This document shows positions 52,575-62,440 of a stretch of DNA of 64,000 nucleotides, one piece after another. The first letter of the stretch is position 1; each line of letters begins with the position of its first letter. The DNA is from Agapetus fuscipes. Taxonomy: Eukaryota; Arthropoda; Insecta; Trichoptera; Glossosomatidae. The notes under the pieces were generated by a model. It had not been told where the DNA came from. It did not search any database and worked only from the letters and a program-made list of their open reading frames with translations. The stretch lies in NCBI GenBank assembly GCA_951799405.1, contig OX637337.1:19776347-19840346 (forward strand), given 5' to 3'. The translations under genes and the position numbers were made by a program.

Positions 52575-52715
52575 AAATCCTATACATATAAATACGAGAA
52601 GATACTGTGCGGCCGGGTTGCTTAAAAAAAGGCAAATTAATACTTTGTAGTTTGTTGCTAAGAACCGTAGTCCCATGTAAGTGTGACGTTTGCCCATAGA
52701 GAATAAATTTTGAAT
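52575..52715 (-). repeat. Dispersed repeat X copy (inverted)
   Basis: Minus-strand GGGCAAACGTCACACTT, TTCTTAGCAACAAAC and AAGCAACCCGGC match the copy at 55125-55240. Confidence 0.55.
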
Positions 52716-52841
52716 TTTAAAATTGTGAAAATAAAACAAGAGTCAATTCGCACATTTCCAGAAATAATGTTTTTCTACTCCCATTTGGTAATTTACTAAT
52801 TACAAAACGGCTAACGCAATCACAATGATATACATTTCTAC

Positions 52842-52874
52842 ACCCGTTGCGTAATGTTACATTACGCAACGGGT
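52842..52874. other. Perfect 15-bp hairpin
   Basis: ACCCGTTGCGTAATG and CATTACGCAACGGGT are exact complements separated by TTA. No T-run follows, so a terminator role is not indicated. Confidence 0.8.
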
Positions 52875-53267
52875 AACCGTGTTGAAATGAAAATGTGCGC
52901 ATGCGCATTGTCAGAAATGGAACTATTTTTGAATTTCAAGTAACACCTTTGTATGGGGCTATCCTTCTAAGCGACCGGTAACAAACTATTATTTGCCGTT
53001 TCCATAGCAACCACGTTCAAACGTCAGCCATAGTACATGAATACTTTCATCTTATTGATAGTTCCTCCCCACTCCGTTCAATCCTTTTTCAAATGAAAAT
53101 AAATATATTTTATGCGAAGAGTCAAATAAAAATTCATCAAATTTATTTATCAAAATACTTCAAATTGTAGCCTTCCTTTTTTGAAGCAAAGCAGAAGGCT
53201 TGAAAGGAAAATAATGCAAGATGATTTCACCGCAAAAAAATAAAAAAACTTAAAAAAGTTACTTGGC

Positions 53268-53492
53268 TAATAGGTCGGTATGAGGTTAACCACCTATCTG
53301 TAAAAACTTGGCTCACTTTGTCAATGACACCCCTGCTTCAGTAGTTGCAGGGCTTATGTTTATTTGAGTTTTGGGTTTGAATGCTTAACCTTATCTGCGG
53401 CATGTATAAGCGCGACCTTATATGTATCTGCTTGTGGGCATACATTTAAAATGAATCCTAAATATAATATATCTTTGCAACTTAGATAATCG
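53268..53492 (+). repeat. TTAGA element copy, diverged
   Basis: GGCTAATAGGTCGGTATGAGGTT start, shortened core (GTCAATGACACCCC, GTAGTTGCAGGGC), 3' end TTTGCAACTTAGATAATCG. Confidence 0.75.
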
Positions 53493-53636
53493 AAGGGAAT
53501 GATGAATTACACGGTTTGACAAAGGTAAGGTTTTAATTACTTCAAATGGACGAGTACATTATAATGACTATTATTTACTATTTTGTTATTTATTTAATGG
53601 TCGTAGAAAAAGTATTGTATGACACTGCACGTAATT

Positions 53637-53717
53637 AGTCTTTGTAACACTCTTGCTGTCTATTGTGCCATTTGGCTACGCCTCATGGCACAAACTAGCA
53701 CTCGTGTTACAAAGACT
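53637..53717. repeat. Nested hairpin, probable foldback DNA element
   Basis: AGTCTTTGTAACAC (53637-53650) pairs with GTGTTACAAAGACT (53704-53717). Inside, TGTGCCAT pairs with ATGGCACA. Weaker pairing (CACTGC...GTAAT) continues outward, so the element may span about 53600-53760. Confidence 0.65.
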
Positions 53718-54074
53718 ATCATTACTTGGCAGTGGCATAAATAACTATTTCTTGTCACAGGCCACAATCATATTCAAACCTGCTACCTTGAAATTCGATT
53801 GAACACATTGAAAACACACTCACGGTAAACCACTATGCCATCGACTAGTTCATTTATTTCTTTTCACTAGAAAATCAACAAACTCAAGGCAACCTTTTTT
53901 TAGAAAAAGCCGCGAATAAAATGGGGAGTTTATTTACTTTCTCCGGTTAAGCCAGTAAAAACGGGATTTGAATCGGAATGGAGGACTTAAAGTGTTAATT
54001 CGGGTTTATACTATTTTTAGAGAAAGCATTCTTTAAGCCCCAAATGTATTCAAGTTTCTCTTTTACGGTCAATA

Positions 54075-54430
54075 TACTGTACTGTATCCAGCCGCCATTC
54101 CACTAAGGTTGGCAAGAGCCTCTGCAAATGCGTCTCCACTTTGTTCTTTTCTTCCAAATTTCTTGTATATCTTTGACTTTTCATGCATTCTCTTCATTTT
54201 TTATTATTCTGTGGATTTCATTTACTCTAAAATCTCACTTTTTTGATAAATCCATTTTTTTCTCTCTCTTTCTTTTCCACACTCACCTTTGGAATTCCCT
54301 TTGTGCACTATTTGTCTCAGTCGCTTATCGTTCATTCTTTTTCGATGCCTGAACCATCTCATTGTGCTTTTTGGCACCTACGCTCTCATATCCTCGTTTG
54401 TACCTCCACTCTGCTGACAGCACGGTAAAA
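54075..54430 (-). pseudogene. RTE-like LINE C-terminus, TACAG-tailed subfamily
   Basis: The minus-strand 3' end GGATACAGTACAGTAT near 54075 and the GTGGAATGGCGGC block match 21165-21196, with decayed ORF sequence upstream. Frames are broken. Confidence 0.6.
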
Positions 54431-54474
54431 AGTTGCGCTAAATGTGCAACATAGTCGCGTGTTTTCATACTTCC

Positions 54475-54900
54475 GAGAGACGATGGAGTGTTGGCAGAAG
54501 GCAAACGTCGTGGCTGGGCTATGTACGATACTGGACCGAGATAAGAGGTGAGGAGGAGTTGTTGCAGACAGTATAGGACCGTAAAAGCCTAATTAGGGCC
54601 TGTTGCACCAAGGTCCAATCAGACAAAAATCAAAATTAGGTGTGATTTCAACCTTTCAAATCAAGCATTTGGTTGCATACAAGTAAATCAGCTGATATAC
54701 ATTATATTTGCTGTTCAACTTCCATCATATTTTTACCCACTTCCGATAAATATTTAACCGAGGGCCTTACCAAAATGAAGCAATCAAATTTGATTTGTCA
54801 ATTAAATATTGATTGGAGGTTGGTGCAACAGGCCCTAATTAGCATAGCAATCACCAACGTCACGGGGGCCTGACAGGGCACTCACAGACGAAGAAGATAT
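54475..54900 (+). pseudogene. RTE-type LINE C-terminus split by a MITE
   Basis: RRQTSWLGYVRYWTEIRGEE (54490-54560) continues after the insertion at 54836 as AITNVTGA. This is the RTE-type C-terminal end. The coding match on both sides shows the insertion is clean. Confidence 0.65.
54596..54835. mobile_element. MITE with GGGCCTGTTGCACCAA termini
   Basis: The terminal inverted repeats GGGCCTGTTGCACCAA...TTGGTGCAACAGGCCC (about 30 bp with two changes) are flanked by TAATTA on both sides (54590-54595, 54836-54841). 240 bp, no ORF. The superfamily is not clear because the flank is itself palindromic (TTA/TAA or 6-bp duplication). Confidence 0.8.
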
Positions 54901-55124
54901 ACTTTCTTATCGGAAAAAGCGATCTCTGTTGACATTATTAACATGAGATAGGTTTACAAACCAGAATAATGTATAACAGAAATGAACGTGTTCCTTTACC
55001 ACGAAAAATCCACTTAGCGGTCAAAATCAAAATTGCACCTTGATTTTTAAAATGAATTAATTCCTTGACCTCATTCATTTCTGGCAGTGACATTTAATGA
55101 CCGTAACTTCTTCATTAAATTTCC

Positions 55125-55240
55125 GATGGGCATATTTACGGGCAAACGTCACACTTGTATGGATCTGCTGTGCTTAGCAACCAATAACAGTATATGGTTA
55201 ACTGGCAACCCGGCTATCTGACGTTACAATTATTTCTATG
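55125..55240 (+). repeat. Dispersed repeat X copy
   Basis: GGGCAAACGTCACACTTGT, CTTAGCAACCAATAACAG, GGCAACCCGGC and TGACGTTACAA in order. Confidence 0.55.
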
Positions 55241-55317
55241 TCAACTCATGTGTGGACCTTATTACACAAAAAAAAACAATAATAAACTTAAGGAAGTTTT
55301 TTATTATTAAAAAATTC

Positions 55318-55405
55318 AAAGTTTTAATTCACTTATTTATTTCTTTTTTCATTAGGCGAAAATGTTCGAGCACAAAAAAGAAATAAATAAATGAGTTAAA
55401 ACTCT
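55318..55405 (+). repeat. Small palindrome, HHR-family relic
   Basis: Arms AATTCACTTATTTATTTC / GAAATAAATAAATGAGTTAAAAC enclose CATTAGGCGAAAATGTTCGAGC. The AGGCGAAAA stretch equals the stem II/GAAA half of a hammerhead; the CTGATGA half is absent. Confidence 0.5.
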
Positions 55406-55609
55406 GTTTTATCCATTTGATTTTTAAAAAATTTAATGAAATGTATTTAAATTTTTTCATGTAAATATATGTGTAGAGAAAATACCTATCAACTATTATT
55501 GACTTTAACATCCAAACATTACCTTGATATTTGTTTTCAAAACGTTTCCCTGATACTCACGTCGAAAATCCTACTTAAATTTTCGTAGAAATTCGCCTTT
55601 CACCCATTC

Positions 55610-55930
55610 TCTCATACCCCGAGTATAAAAAGTCACGTATAGTATTTTAACAAAAATGTGTGAAAACATAAACAATCACTAGAGGCACTTTTTCAATCTC
55701 GACGCATATTTAAGTAAGCTCTATGTTGAGTTTAAACATTATCTCATATACTTTGTTACTTAGTCGTTTATATCTCTGATACGTTCTAATGAACACTCGG
55801 CGAAGTATTTTACCCCGAGTATAAAACATTTACATAAGCCCCTCTCGATGCTGTTTATCAAAAAATTATGAAATATTTGAGTGCACTCCTAGGAAGTGAT
55901 TTAGTTTTCATGCATTTTTGTCGGTTTACA
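55610..55930. repeat. Two hairpin (HP) elements in a row
   Basis: Copy 1 (55617-55765) begins TACCCCGAGTATAAAA and has centre CAATCACTAGAGGCAC and arm AGCTCTATGTTGAGTTT. Copy 2 (55812-55930) begins TACCCCGAGTATAAAA and has GATGCTGTTTATC and TGATTTAGTTTTCATGC. Confidence 0.7.
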
Positions 55931-56167
55931 CAATCCAGAGCATCTTACGTTTTTTTTTCTATTTGGCGGAGTACTTCCTCCACCAAACGAAGCGGAAGAA
56001 ATTTTCTTACAGTAAATTTGTGTTTGGTATTTTCTCATTTCACATAAAAGCGCTTCCTCATTAATAACAGAATCATTCATAAAGCGAACCATCGTTTTTC
56101 TTGAAGCCTTGGCCCTGGACTGGAAGCGGCACATGCCATCACAAAGCATGTCTGAGCTTCGTCATAT

Positions 56168-56421
56168 CTAATCTAAATCTAAGTTGCAAAGATGTGTATC
56201 ATTTGAGATTTATATTAAATGCATTCCCACAAGCAGACACGCATAATTTCGCGCTCACACATGTCACATGTGGACCTTCAATATAAAAACCCAATCTCAA
56301 ATTAACATAAGCCCTGCAACTCTTGCCGACCTTCCCTGAAACAGGAGTGACATTGGCAAAGTAAACAAAAAATGTACAGTACGGCTGGTCAGCCTCATAC
56401 CAACCTTTAAGTAAAGGAACC
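56168..56421 (-). repeat. TTAGA element copy
   Basis: Near-consensus minus-strand copy with an (AATCTA) tail at 56168-56181 and 5' edge CCTTTAAGTAAAGGAAC. Confidence 0.88.
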
Positions 56422-56456
56422 GTCTGAGTTATTTAGTTATTATTTGTTATATATCT

Positions 56457-56690
56457 TTAATCTAAGTTGAAATGATATATTGGTATTTCAGGCTTTTATT
56501 TAATGCATGCCCACAAGCAGACATATGAAAGTTAGCGCTTACACATGTTCCATGTGTCCTTACAAAATAAACCAAACCTCACATGAACATAACCTTTGCG
56601 ACTCCTAATGCATTTTCCTGAAATCTGTGTGGCGTCAATTTTTCACACCGTCGGGTCAGACTTATACCAACCTATTATTCAAGAAATATC
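56457..56690 (-). repeat. TTAGA element copy, diverged
   Basis: Minus-strand copy of another subfamily (AATCTAAGTTGAAATGATA, CCCACAAGCAGACATATG, GTTAGCGCTTACACATG). It lies 35 bp after the previous copy in the same orientation. Confidence 0.8.
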
Positions 56691-56721
56691 ATTTAAGTTC
56701 TTTAGTTAACGCAACTTTGCT

Positions 56722-56885
56722 TCACATTAGTGCAACTTCTCACAGAGTCATACCCTAAGGGGTTGCATGTGGCTAGTTTCAACTATTTATTTTCACAGAT
56801 AACGGGGTCTTATGCCAACCGTTTTAATTGAAGTGCAGATTTTCCAGTTCCCAAGGTAGCTGGTTTTCATTTTTTGTGAATAGCG
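56722..56885 (-). repeat. SINE-B 3' half
   Basis: Minus strand: AATGAAAACCAGC, GGGAACTGGAAAATC, GCATAAGACCCCG and ACATGCAACCCCTTAGGG, in SINE-B body order. The head is missing. Confidence 0.7.
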
Positions 56886-57207
56886 TTAAATAATAACGTG
56901 TACTAAACAACATTAATCAACGGAAGCGTATTATGTTCTCAATACTTTGCCAAGAACTTTTTAAGAATGCACCCTTATCTTAATGCAGTGGAACTCGCTA
57001 ATTTGATGAAATACTTCAGTATTGTTGATGGATACTGTCATCAGCTAACTTGACACTTTTTTATAGCATCATAATTTCACAAAAAGCCGCACTCATTTCT
57101 CACTGAAGTTGCATCTTTCCTCAGCCATGCTTTCCCTTCTCGTTTCATAATATCGTCCACACCGCAGGATATTAATTAAAACCCACACCTTAAGCAAACA
57201 CTTTTCT

Positions 57208-57320
57208 TTCAAACTCAACGAAAGCGTTTACCATAAAATGTATCGGAAAGTAAACAGCGCCTTTAGTGAGTGTTAAAGTTTTCATATTTTTTCATTAACG
57301 CTGTCTTTTGGTACAGAACA
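57208..57320. repeat. Hairpin (HP) element copy
   Basis: CAAACTCAACGAAAGCGTTTACC, centre CGCCTTTAGTGAGTG, and a decayed opposite arm. Confidence 0.6.
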
Positions 57321-57544
57321 CCTTGTATTAAAATTAAATCTCCCTTTTGCTTGAGGGTGACAAAGGATTTCGATTAAGCTCATCTTTTTCCATCTTTATC
57401 CACGGTAAAGAAATTACAAGCAGGTACCTATATATTATATTCGCTGCAGGTCATCTCTTTGTTAAATGAATTTATAATTTTTGCATTATTTTCTTTTGAT
57501 TGACATCATAAATGATAAAATTTGATCATGATTATCAAACTTCT

Positions 57545-57596
57545 TCAAGAGATACCCTTTTCTGCGTTGATCACAACCAACGAAACGTCTAGAATG
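57545..57596 (+). repeat. Decayed hammerhead-like relic
   Basis: GTTGATCACAACCAACGAAACGTCTAGAATG keeps a GTTG/CAAC stem II and GAAACGTC, but the CTGANGA half reads TTCTGC. A TTAGA element abuts its 3' side. Confidence 0.4.
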
Positions 57597-57812
57597 AAAT
57601 CTAAATCTAAGCTGTAAAGACATTTATCATTTAAGATTCATATTAAACGCATCCCCACAAGCAGACATGTTTAAGTTCGCGCGTACGCATGCCGCATGTG
57701 GACCTACTATATAAAAACCCAATCTCTTATGAACATAAGCCCAGCAACTCTTGCCGACCTTCCCTGAAACAGGGGCGACATTGGCAAAGTGAACCATTTT
57801 TTACAGTATGGT
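57597..57812 (-). repeat. TTAGA element, 5'-truncated
   Basis: Minus-strand copy with tail AATCTAAATCTAAGC at 57597; it stops at ACCATTTTTTACAGTATGG, short of the usual 5' end. Confidence 0.85.
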
Positions 57813-58439
57813 AAATAATTTCTACAATAACGGTTCGTCCAACATGCTATGTTGCATGTTTTAATTTATTTTGATTTAATTTGGAATTATGCCAAATGTG
57901 TCCAAATTTCAAACACCTGAATTTTAGTTTAAATTTTAATTTAATTTAATTCAAGTGTCATACTATTTAGATTGACACCATAAATCAATTTAGAAGACAT
58001 ATATTATGGCGAACTTCGGTTTCTTTCTATAGTGACAAACGTGCCATGTAACACGATAATAGATGAATGATGAAAAAGTTAAAGATAAAATATCAGCGTC
58101 ATTCGTCAAAAAGAGACATAAGCAAGTTTTCCTTGGCGGTTGCCTGGAAACTGATTATGACAAGACCTCGTTTGTTTGCCTTGAGACGCACTCTTTTTTG
58201 GCGCACAAATCGGCTCAGATGCTCCATTTATATATTTTACGTTGATCAACGGCAAGCACCCATTGTTTTTTTCAAATAAAAGGAATCTACACTCTGCAAT
58301 TTTTTGTATTTTTTTTTTGTTATTAAATGCTCAAAATAAATTTTAAAAAAGCAGTGTAACATTGTCCGAATAAAAAAATAAGAATTTGAAAAATAAAACA
58401 AAGGTTGAAACACAGCAGTCGGAAAAAAATGTACCCTTT
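57813..58439. other. Unclassified intronic sequence
   Basis: No gene is supported; AT-rich with T-runs. Confidence 0.4.
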
Positions 58440-58785
58440 GTATATCAGAAAGCAATCGAAATAAGGGGCGTGCAAATTTCCCAGAGCACGATAAATCGTC
58501 CCGGCATTGACAAAGAATTGAAAGGCGCGTCTTTGGTATTCTGGAGCGCCCGCCGTCCGCGTGCTACATACATTTTTCAGCTCTCCCGGCGGACATTTAT
58601 TGGATAAATATGAAAAATAATACGACGTCGGGGCTGGCTTGTTATATTTTCGCGCCTTTTTGGCCAGGATCACCATATTTCAATGGAGCCTCATTTGTCA
58701 TACGTCGGCGCTAGATAACGTAGACCACGGGCCGCTATAGCAATGGATTTGAAAAAGTGTTCATGTGTGATATGGACCTGCTAGA
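58440..58785. other. GC-elevated unique-looking block
   Basis: Sequence around 58490-58740 (GGCGCGTC, CCGCCGTCCGCG, CTCCCGGCGGACATTTA, CGACGTCGGGGC) stands out from its AT-rich surroundings and matches none of the repeat families seen here. It could be a conserved intronic element, an old insertion or chance. Frames crossing it show no motif. Confidence 0.35.
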
Positions 58786-59048
58786 TTTTTTTTTTTTTTT
58801 TTTGAATAGATTTGTGAAGAGAAATGCAATTCACCAACCTATTCTGTCTGGCCAGAAACAGGTATTAATATCATCATTTAATAATTCATTATTGTCTGTT
58901 ATTAATGAATTATTAAATAATAATTACCCAATAACATCTGTTGAACCAGGGTCAAAGTTAAAGTCAAGTGACCCAAGCGGGGATCGAACCAACGTTGTTC
59001 CATTCGAAACACGCTAGAAAGATCAGCCCTCTTGGCCCCCGCGGCTAT
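58786..59048 (-). mobile_element. SINE-C copy
   Basis: On the minus strand: a tRNA-like head GGGGGCCAAGAGGGCTGATC with B box GGTTCGATCCC (about 58982), then CTTTGACCCTGGTTCAACAG, GGGTAATTATTATTTAATAA and GAATTGCATTTCTCTTCAC, ending in an 18-residue A-run (T-run 58786-58803). Target duplications were not resolved. Confidence 0.75.
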
Positions 59049-59049
59049 A

Positions 59050-59400
59050 ACCCCGACAATAAGAATAGATATGGACCTACATGGCTTAAACTTCACTATT
59101 GACGCTTCACTTCTTCTTCTTTCTTTTGTACCACTTCTATCGAAGATCGGCGATCATTATGGCTATTTTGACTTTAGATGCTGCGGTTCGAAACAGGGAC
59201 TTGGTGCTTCTGCCGAACCACTGTCGCAGGTTTTTCAGCCACGAAGTCCTTCGGCGTCCCTGAGATTTTCTCCCCTCAATTTTACCCTGAATGATAAGAT
59301 GAAAGAGACGGTACTTCTCATTTCTCATAATGTGACCGAAGTACATGACGCTTCACTACACGGCTTAAACAATAAACATCCCTTTTAGATCAACGTGAAG
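59050..59400 (-). pseudogene. RTE-type reverse-transcriptase C-terminus
   Basis: The minus-strand frame reads MYFGHIMRNEKYRLFHLIIQ, GKIEGRKSQGRRRTSWLKN, LRQWFGRSTKSLFRTAASK, KIAIMIADLR, stop (59346-59137). This is the strongly conserved RTE-type C-terminus (YFGHxMRxEKY, GKIEGxRxxGRRRxSWLxNLRxWFG). The catalytic core is missing. SINE-C lies directly downstream. Confidence 0.88.
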
Positions 59401-60164
59401 TTAGCTGACTTTTTCAAGTGTAAAAAGTATGTATTTTTTTAACGAAAAACAAAATGAAACCCATTGATTTTATTAGTTTGTAGGCCCTAAAGTCATAACT
59501 GCGCCGTCTCTCATCTACGCCGCGTAAAAATACGGATAGTTCTTTTTTTTCATGAAATTTTTTCTATCTGCTTGTTACAAAAAACATGGAACGGCTTAAT
59601 AAAACAAATATACTCGAATAACGAACGGACATTTTAAAGAAAGACATCTTATTTTAAAGAAAGAAAGAACGACTATCAATTAAAATACCTTGACTTTTCA
59701 CACAAACAACATTATCTTGCTATTCTCATATCATTTTTGACAAACCAATGTATGAGACCTGTTTGTGAAATATTTCAAAGCACATATTGTATGTTTACAT
59801 ACTCCTCTGGCCATCAATTAATGCAATGTGAATTTTTCATAACATTTTTTGAGAGCACGAATGTCGCACCTTTTCATAAAAGGTAAACATGATGTATGCT
59901 TGACGTTTCGTCATGTCATTTTTAACTGCCAAAAGTACAAAAAGTAAAAAAAAAGCATTTTATTTTAAATTAATAACGTAAAAATGACACACAAGGTTTT
60001 TTTTTTACATTCTTATTTAAAAATTAATTTTCACAAAGTCAATACACAAGCCTTTCAGCTTTGGCATTTTTTATGTTAATGGTTATTTGCTCCTGCTGTC
60101 TAATCTGCATGAAAAATTTGAAAAAATAACAAATGAATGACATATATGAAAAATGTTACTAAAG
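59401..60164. other. Unclassified intronic sequence
   Basis: No gene or repeat recognised. Confidence 0.4.
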
Positions 60165-60590
60165 CATGTTCGAGCCCCACCTACGCAGTGTCCTATCGAC
60201 AATAACTTTGACCCTGGTTCAGATGTCATTGGGTAATTGTTAATTAATAATTCATTAAAATATTCTAATCTAATCTAATCTAAGCTGCAAGGATATATAT
60301 CATTTAAGATTTATATTGAATGCATTCCCACAAGCAGACATGTATAATTTCGCGTGCCGCATGTGGACCTACATTATAAAAACCCCAACTCAAATGAACA
60401 TAAGCTCTGCAACTCTTGCCGTCCTTCCCTGAAACAGGGGTGACATTGGCAAAGTGAACCAATTTTTACAGTATGGGTGGTCAGCCGCATACCAACCTAT
60501 AAGTCAAGGAAGCACTCCGTATTTAATTTTTAGCATTTGAATTAGCAGGTGAATTGAATTTCTCTTCACAAATCTATTTATAAGAAAAAA
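60165..60590 (+). mobile_element. SINE-C copy interrupted by a TTAGA element
   Basis: The head (CATGTTCGAGCCCCACC) and body (AACTTTGACCCTGGTTCAGATG, GGGTAATTGTTAATTAATAA) run to about 60264. The end (GGTGAATTGAATTTCTCTTCAC, AAATCTATT) resumes after the insertion and closes near 60590 with an A-rich tail. Confidence 0.75.
60266..60512 (-). repeat. TTAGA element inserted in SINE-C
   Basis: Full minus-strand copy, (AATCT)n tail at 60266-60281, 5' edge CCTATAAGTCAAGGAA at 60511. A short deletion removes the ACACAT before GCCGCATG. Confidence 0.88.
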
Positions 60591-61231
60591 AGAGATTGGC
60601 AATAAAGTGATTATATTTTTATCAATTATATAAAAAGCTCAGGTTTGCCTTCAGCTTTACATAAATAATTTATCTTAAATAGCATTGTTTTAATACGTAG
60701 GAAACGTTTTTATTGGAAAACAATCCGCCAAATGATAAGAGATTCTTACTTTGTGCAGTTTAGCCGTGTTCCAAGAATTCTCCGTACAACCGGCGTTTCA
60801 CCTCTATTTGTGTGCGGCTCCATGTGAGCAGTAATCGCAACTAATACAAAATATAATATACAACTTTCATCATAAAAAGGCGTTTTAACGATGTATTTAC
60901 CAGATTTTTCAGGAATATTTCTTGTTGAGGGGGCAAGAAAAAACTGCCTAAACTAAAAAATCTTCAAGAAAAAATTTCTACAAAAATATAGATACGGTTT
61001 AATCTAGACTAAAATCTATTTCACAAACTAATATAACATGACTATTACATGCTAAACTCATAATCAAAATCATGCTCTTTGTTTGTGTTAGCCCATTGAA
61101 TTTTCCAAATTACACAAGTTTCCCCAATCTTCATTATGTATAATTATAATTGTGTGTATGTAAAAGCCAGATAAGGGCTCTAATAGATGCTAATTAAAAC
61201 AACGACAGAGGGTGGTTTTCAATACCCCAAG
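60591..61231. other. Unclassified intronic sequence
   Basis: Nothing recognised. Confidence 0.4.
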
Positions 61232-61380
61232 TGTAAAAGATTACGTGTACACTCAACCATTGCGTTTCACTAAAAAAAGTGTAGGAACTTAAACTCTCAA
61301 TAGAAGTTCTGTGTTAGTTTCCATATTTTTTTGGTAAAACGTTTTGGCTGAGTTTAAGGGTAAAGTTTTGTATTTAGGTT
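61232..61380. repeat. Hairpin (HP) element copy
   Basis: TACCCCAAGTGTAAAA left end, ACTCAACCATTGCGTTTCAC arm, centre TCTCAATAGAAGTTCTG, GGTAAAACGTTTTGGCTGAGTTT arm. Confidence 0.75.
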
Positions 61381-61639
61381 ATTCAAGGGTTTCCTTCAAC
61401 CCTCTGAACCTAAGCGACCCTAGTTTACGTATAAGAGAGCATTGTGTTAACCCTAAAATGCGTGAAAATCAAAGTGACTTTCCTAAACCACTACCGCTTC
61501 AAACTGTAGAACGAATATTGAAGTAAGGTTGGGTTAAAAACACTTCAATCTACAATCTGAGAGGGACATTTTCAGTACATACAAATAAACTGACACATCA
61601 TCAATCGATGAAGCACTATCTTAATAACCCTTTATTTAA

Positions 61640-61712
61640 AAATAAAAGATCCTGACGATGTGAAGTTGATTTACGAAACCGGTCGTTCTTCTATTGAAGA
61701 ACGACCGTTTTT
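61640..61712 (+). ncRNA. Hammerhead ribozyme motif with short downstream hairpin
   Basis: Stem I AAGATC; CTGACGA (61652-61658); an extra T; stem II GTGAA-GTTGA-TTTAC; GAAA (61675-61678); palindromic stem III ACCGGT (61678-61683); H17 = C (61684); stem I GTTCTT. After the cleavage site the sequence folds back on itself (CGGTCGTTCTTC / GAAGAACGACCG) and ends in a T-run. Confidence 0.7.
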
Positions 61713-61835
61713 TTTTTAGAAATTTAATTTTACTAGAACGTCAAGCAAGTAGCACGTCATGTTTATTCACGCTTAGACATGCTGAATGTGGAAATATGTT
61801 CTACAAAATCATAACCGCTTCATTCTTTACGCTAC

Positions 61836-62222
61836 TGTGATCTAGCAACATTGGGCGCGGATGATACCTGGATGGGTGACCGCTCAGGTACACCGCGTGT
61901 TGTTGGCATTTCTTGGACCGGTCCGTAGTCCAGTGGCAACACTTCGGACTCGTTACTGGAAGGTTGTGGATTCGAATCCCGGCGGAGCACAAAAAATATA
62001 CCATTTATATTTCCAAATGTGCTCTTCGCTGGGTTGAAAAATTCATACACCTTTACCAAAGACCGGTCACTGAAAGGTCCATCCAACCTTACAACAACTG
62101 GGTCTTGCTTGAGAATTGGCGCTTTCTACAGTGACGTTTAAACTCGCAGAGATCTCTTGAGGTGTGATACACACAAAAACAGCGCTCACCAAATAAATCA
62201 TCCTAATATTATTATTATTTAT
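61836..62222 (+). mobile_element. SINE-A copy with 5S-like and tRNA-like heads
   Basis: 5S-like part (truncated at its start): AGCAACATTGGGCGCGGATG, TGGATGGGTGACCGC, ACCGCGTGTTGTTGGC (to about 61905). tRNA-like part: CCGTAGTCCAGTGGC (A box) and GGATTCGAATCCC (B box, about 61968). Body and 3' end (GCGCTCACCAAATAAATC, ATTATTATT) match 13556-13980. Confidence 0.85.
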
Positions 62223-62279
62223 AATCCTACAAGGAGTGCCACTCGAGGTATGCTTTTAGCTTGAAAGTAACATCAAACC

Positions 62280-62440
62280 ATTTACTTTAGAGCCATGGAC
62301 ACGCCTCTGACATAGAGGTTTTTGTTTTGTCGTGCCGTTGCTTTTACTTCACGGGAAGGCCTTCAGCCACAAAATATATAGCTTTGTATGAGCGTCCATG
62401 TGCTGTGGGTCCTTCTGACACATACATACAGGACGGGTAT
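62280..62440 (+). repeat. Dispersed repeat Y copy
   Basis: Matches the block order of 33330-33505 (CACGCCTCTGACATAGAGG, CGTGCCGTTG, CTTCACGGGAAGG, GTGCTGTGGGTCCTTCT). Confidence 0.55.
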
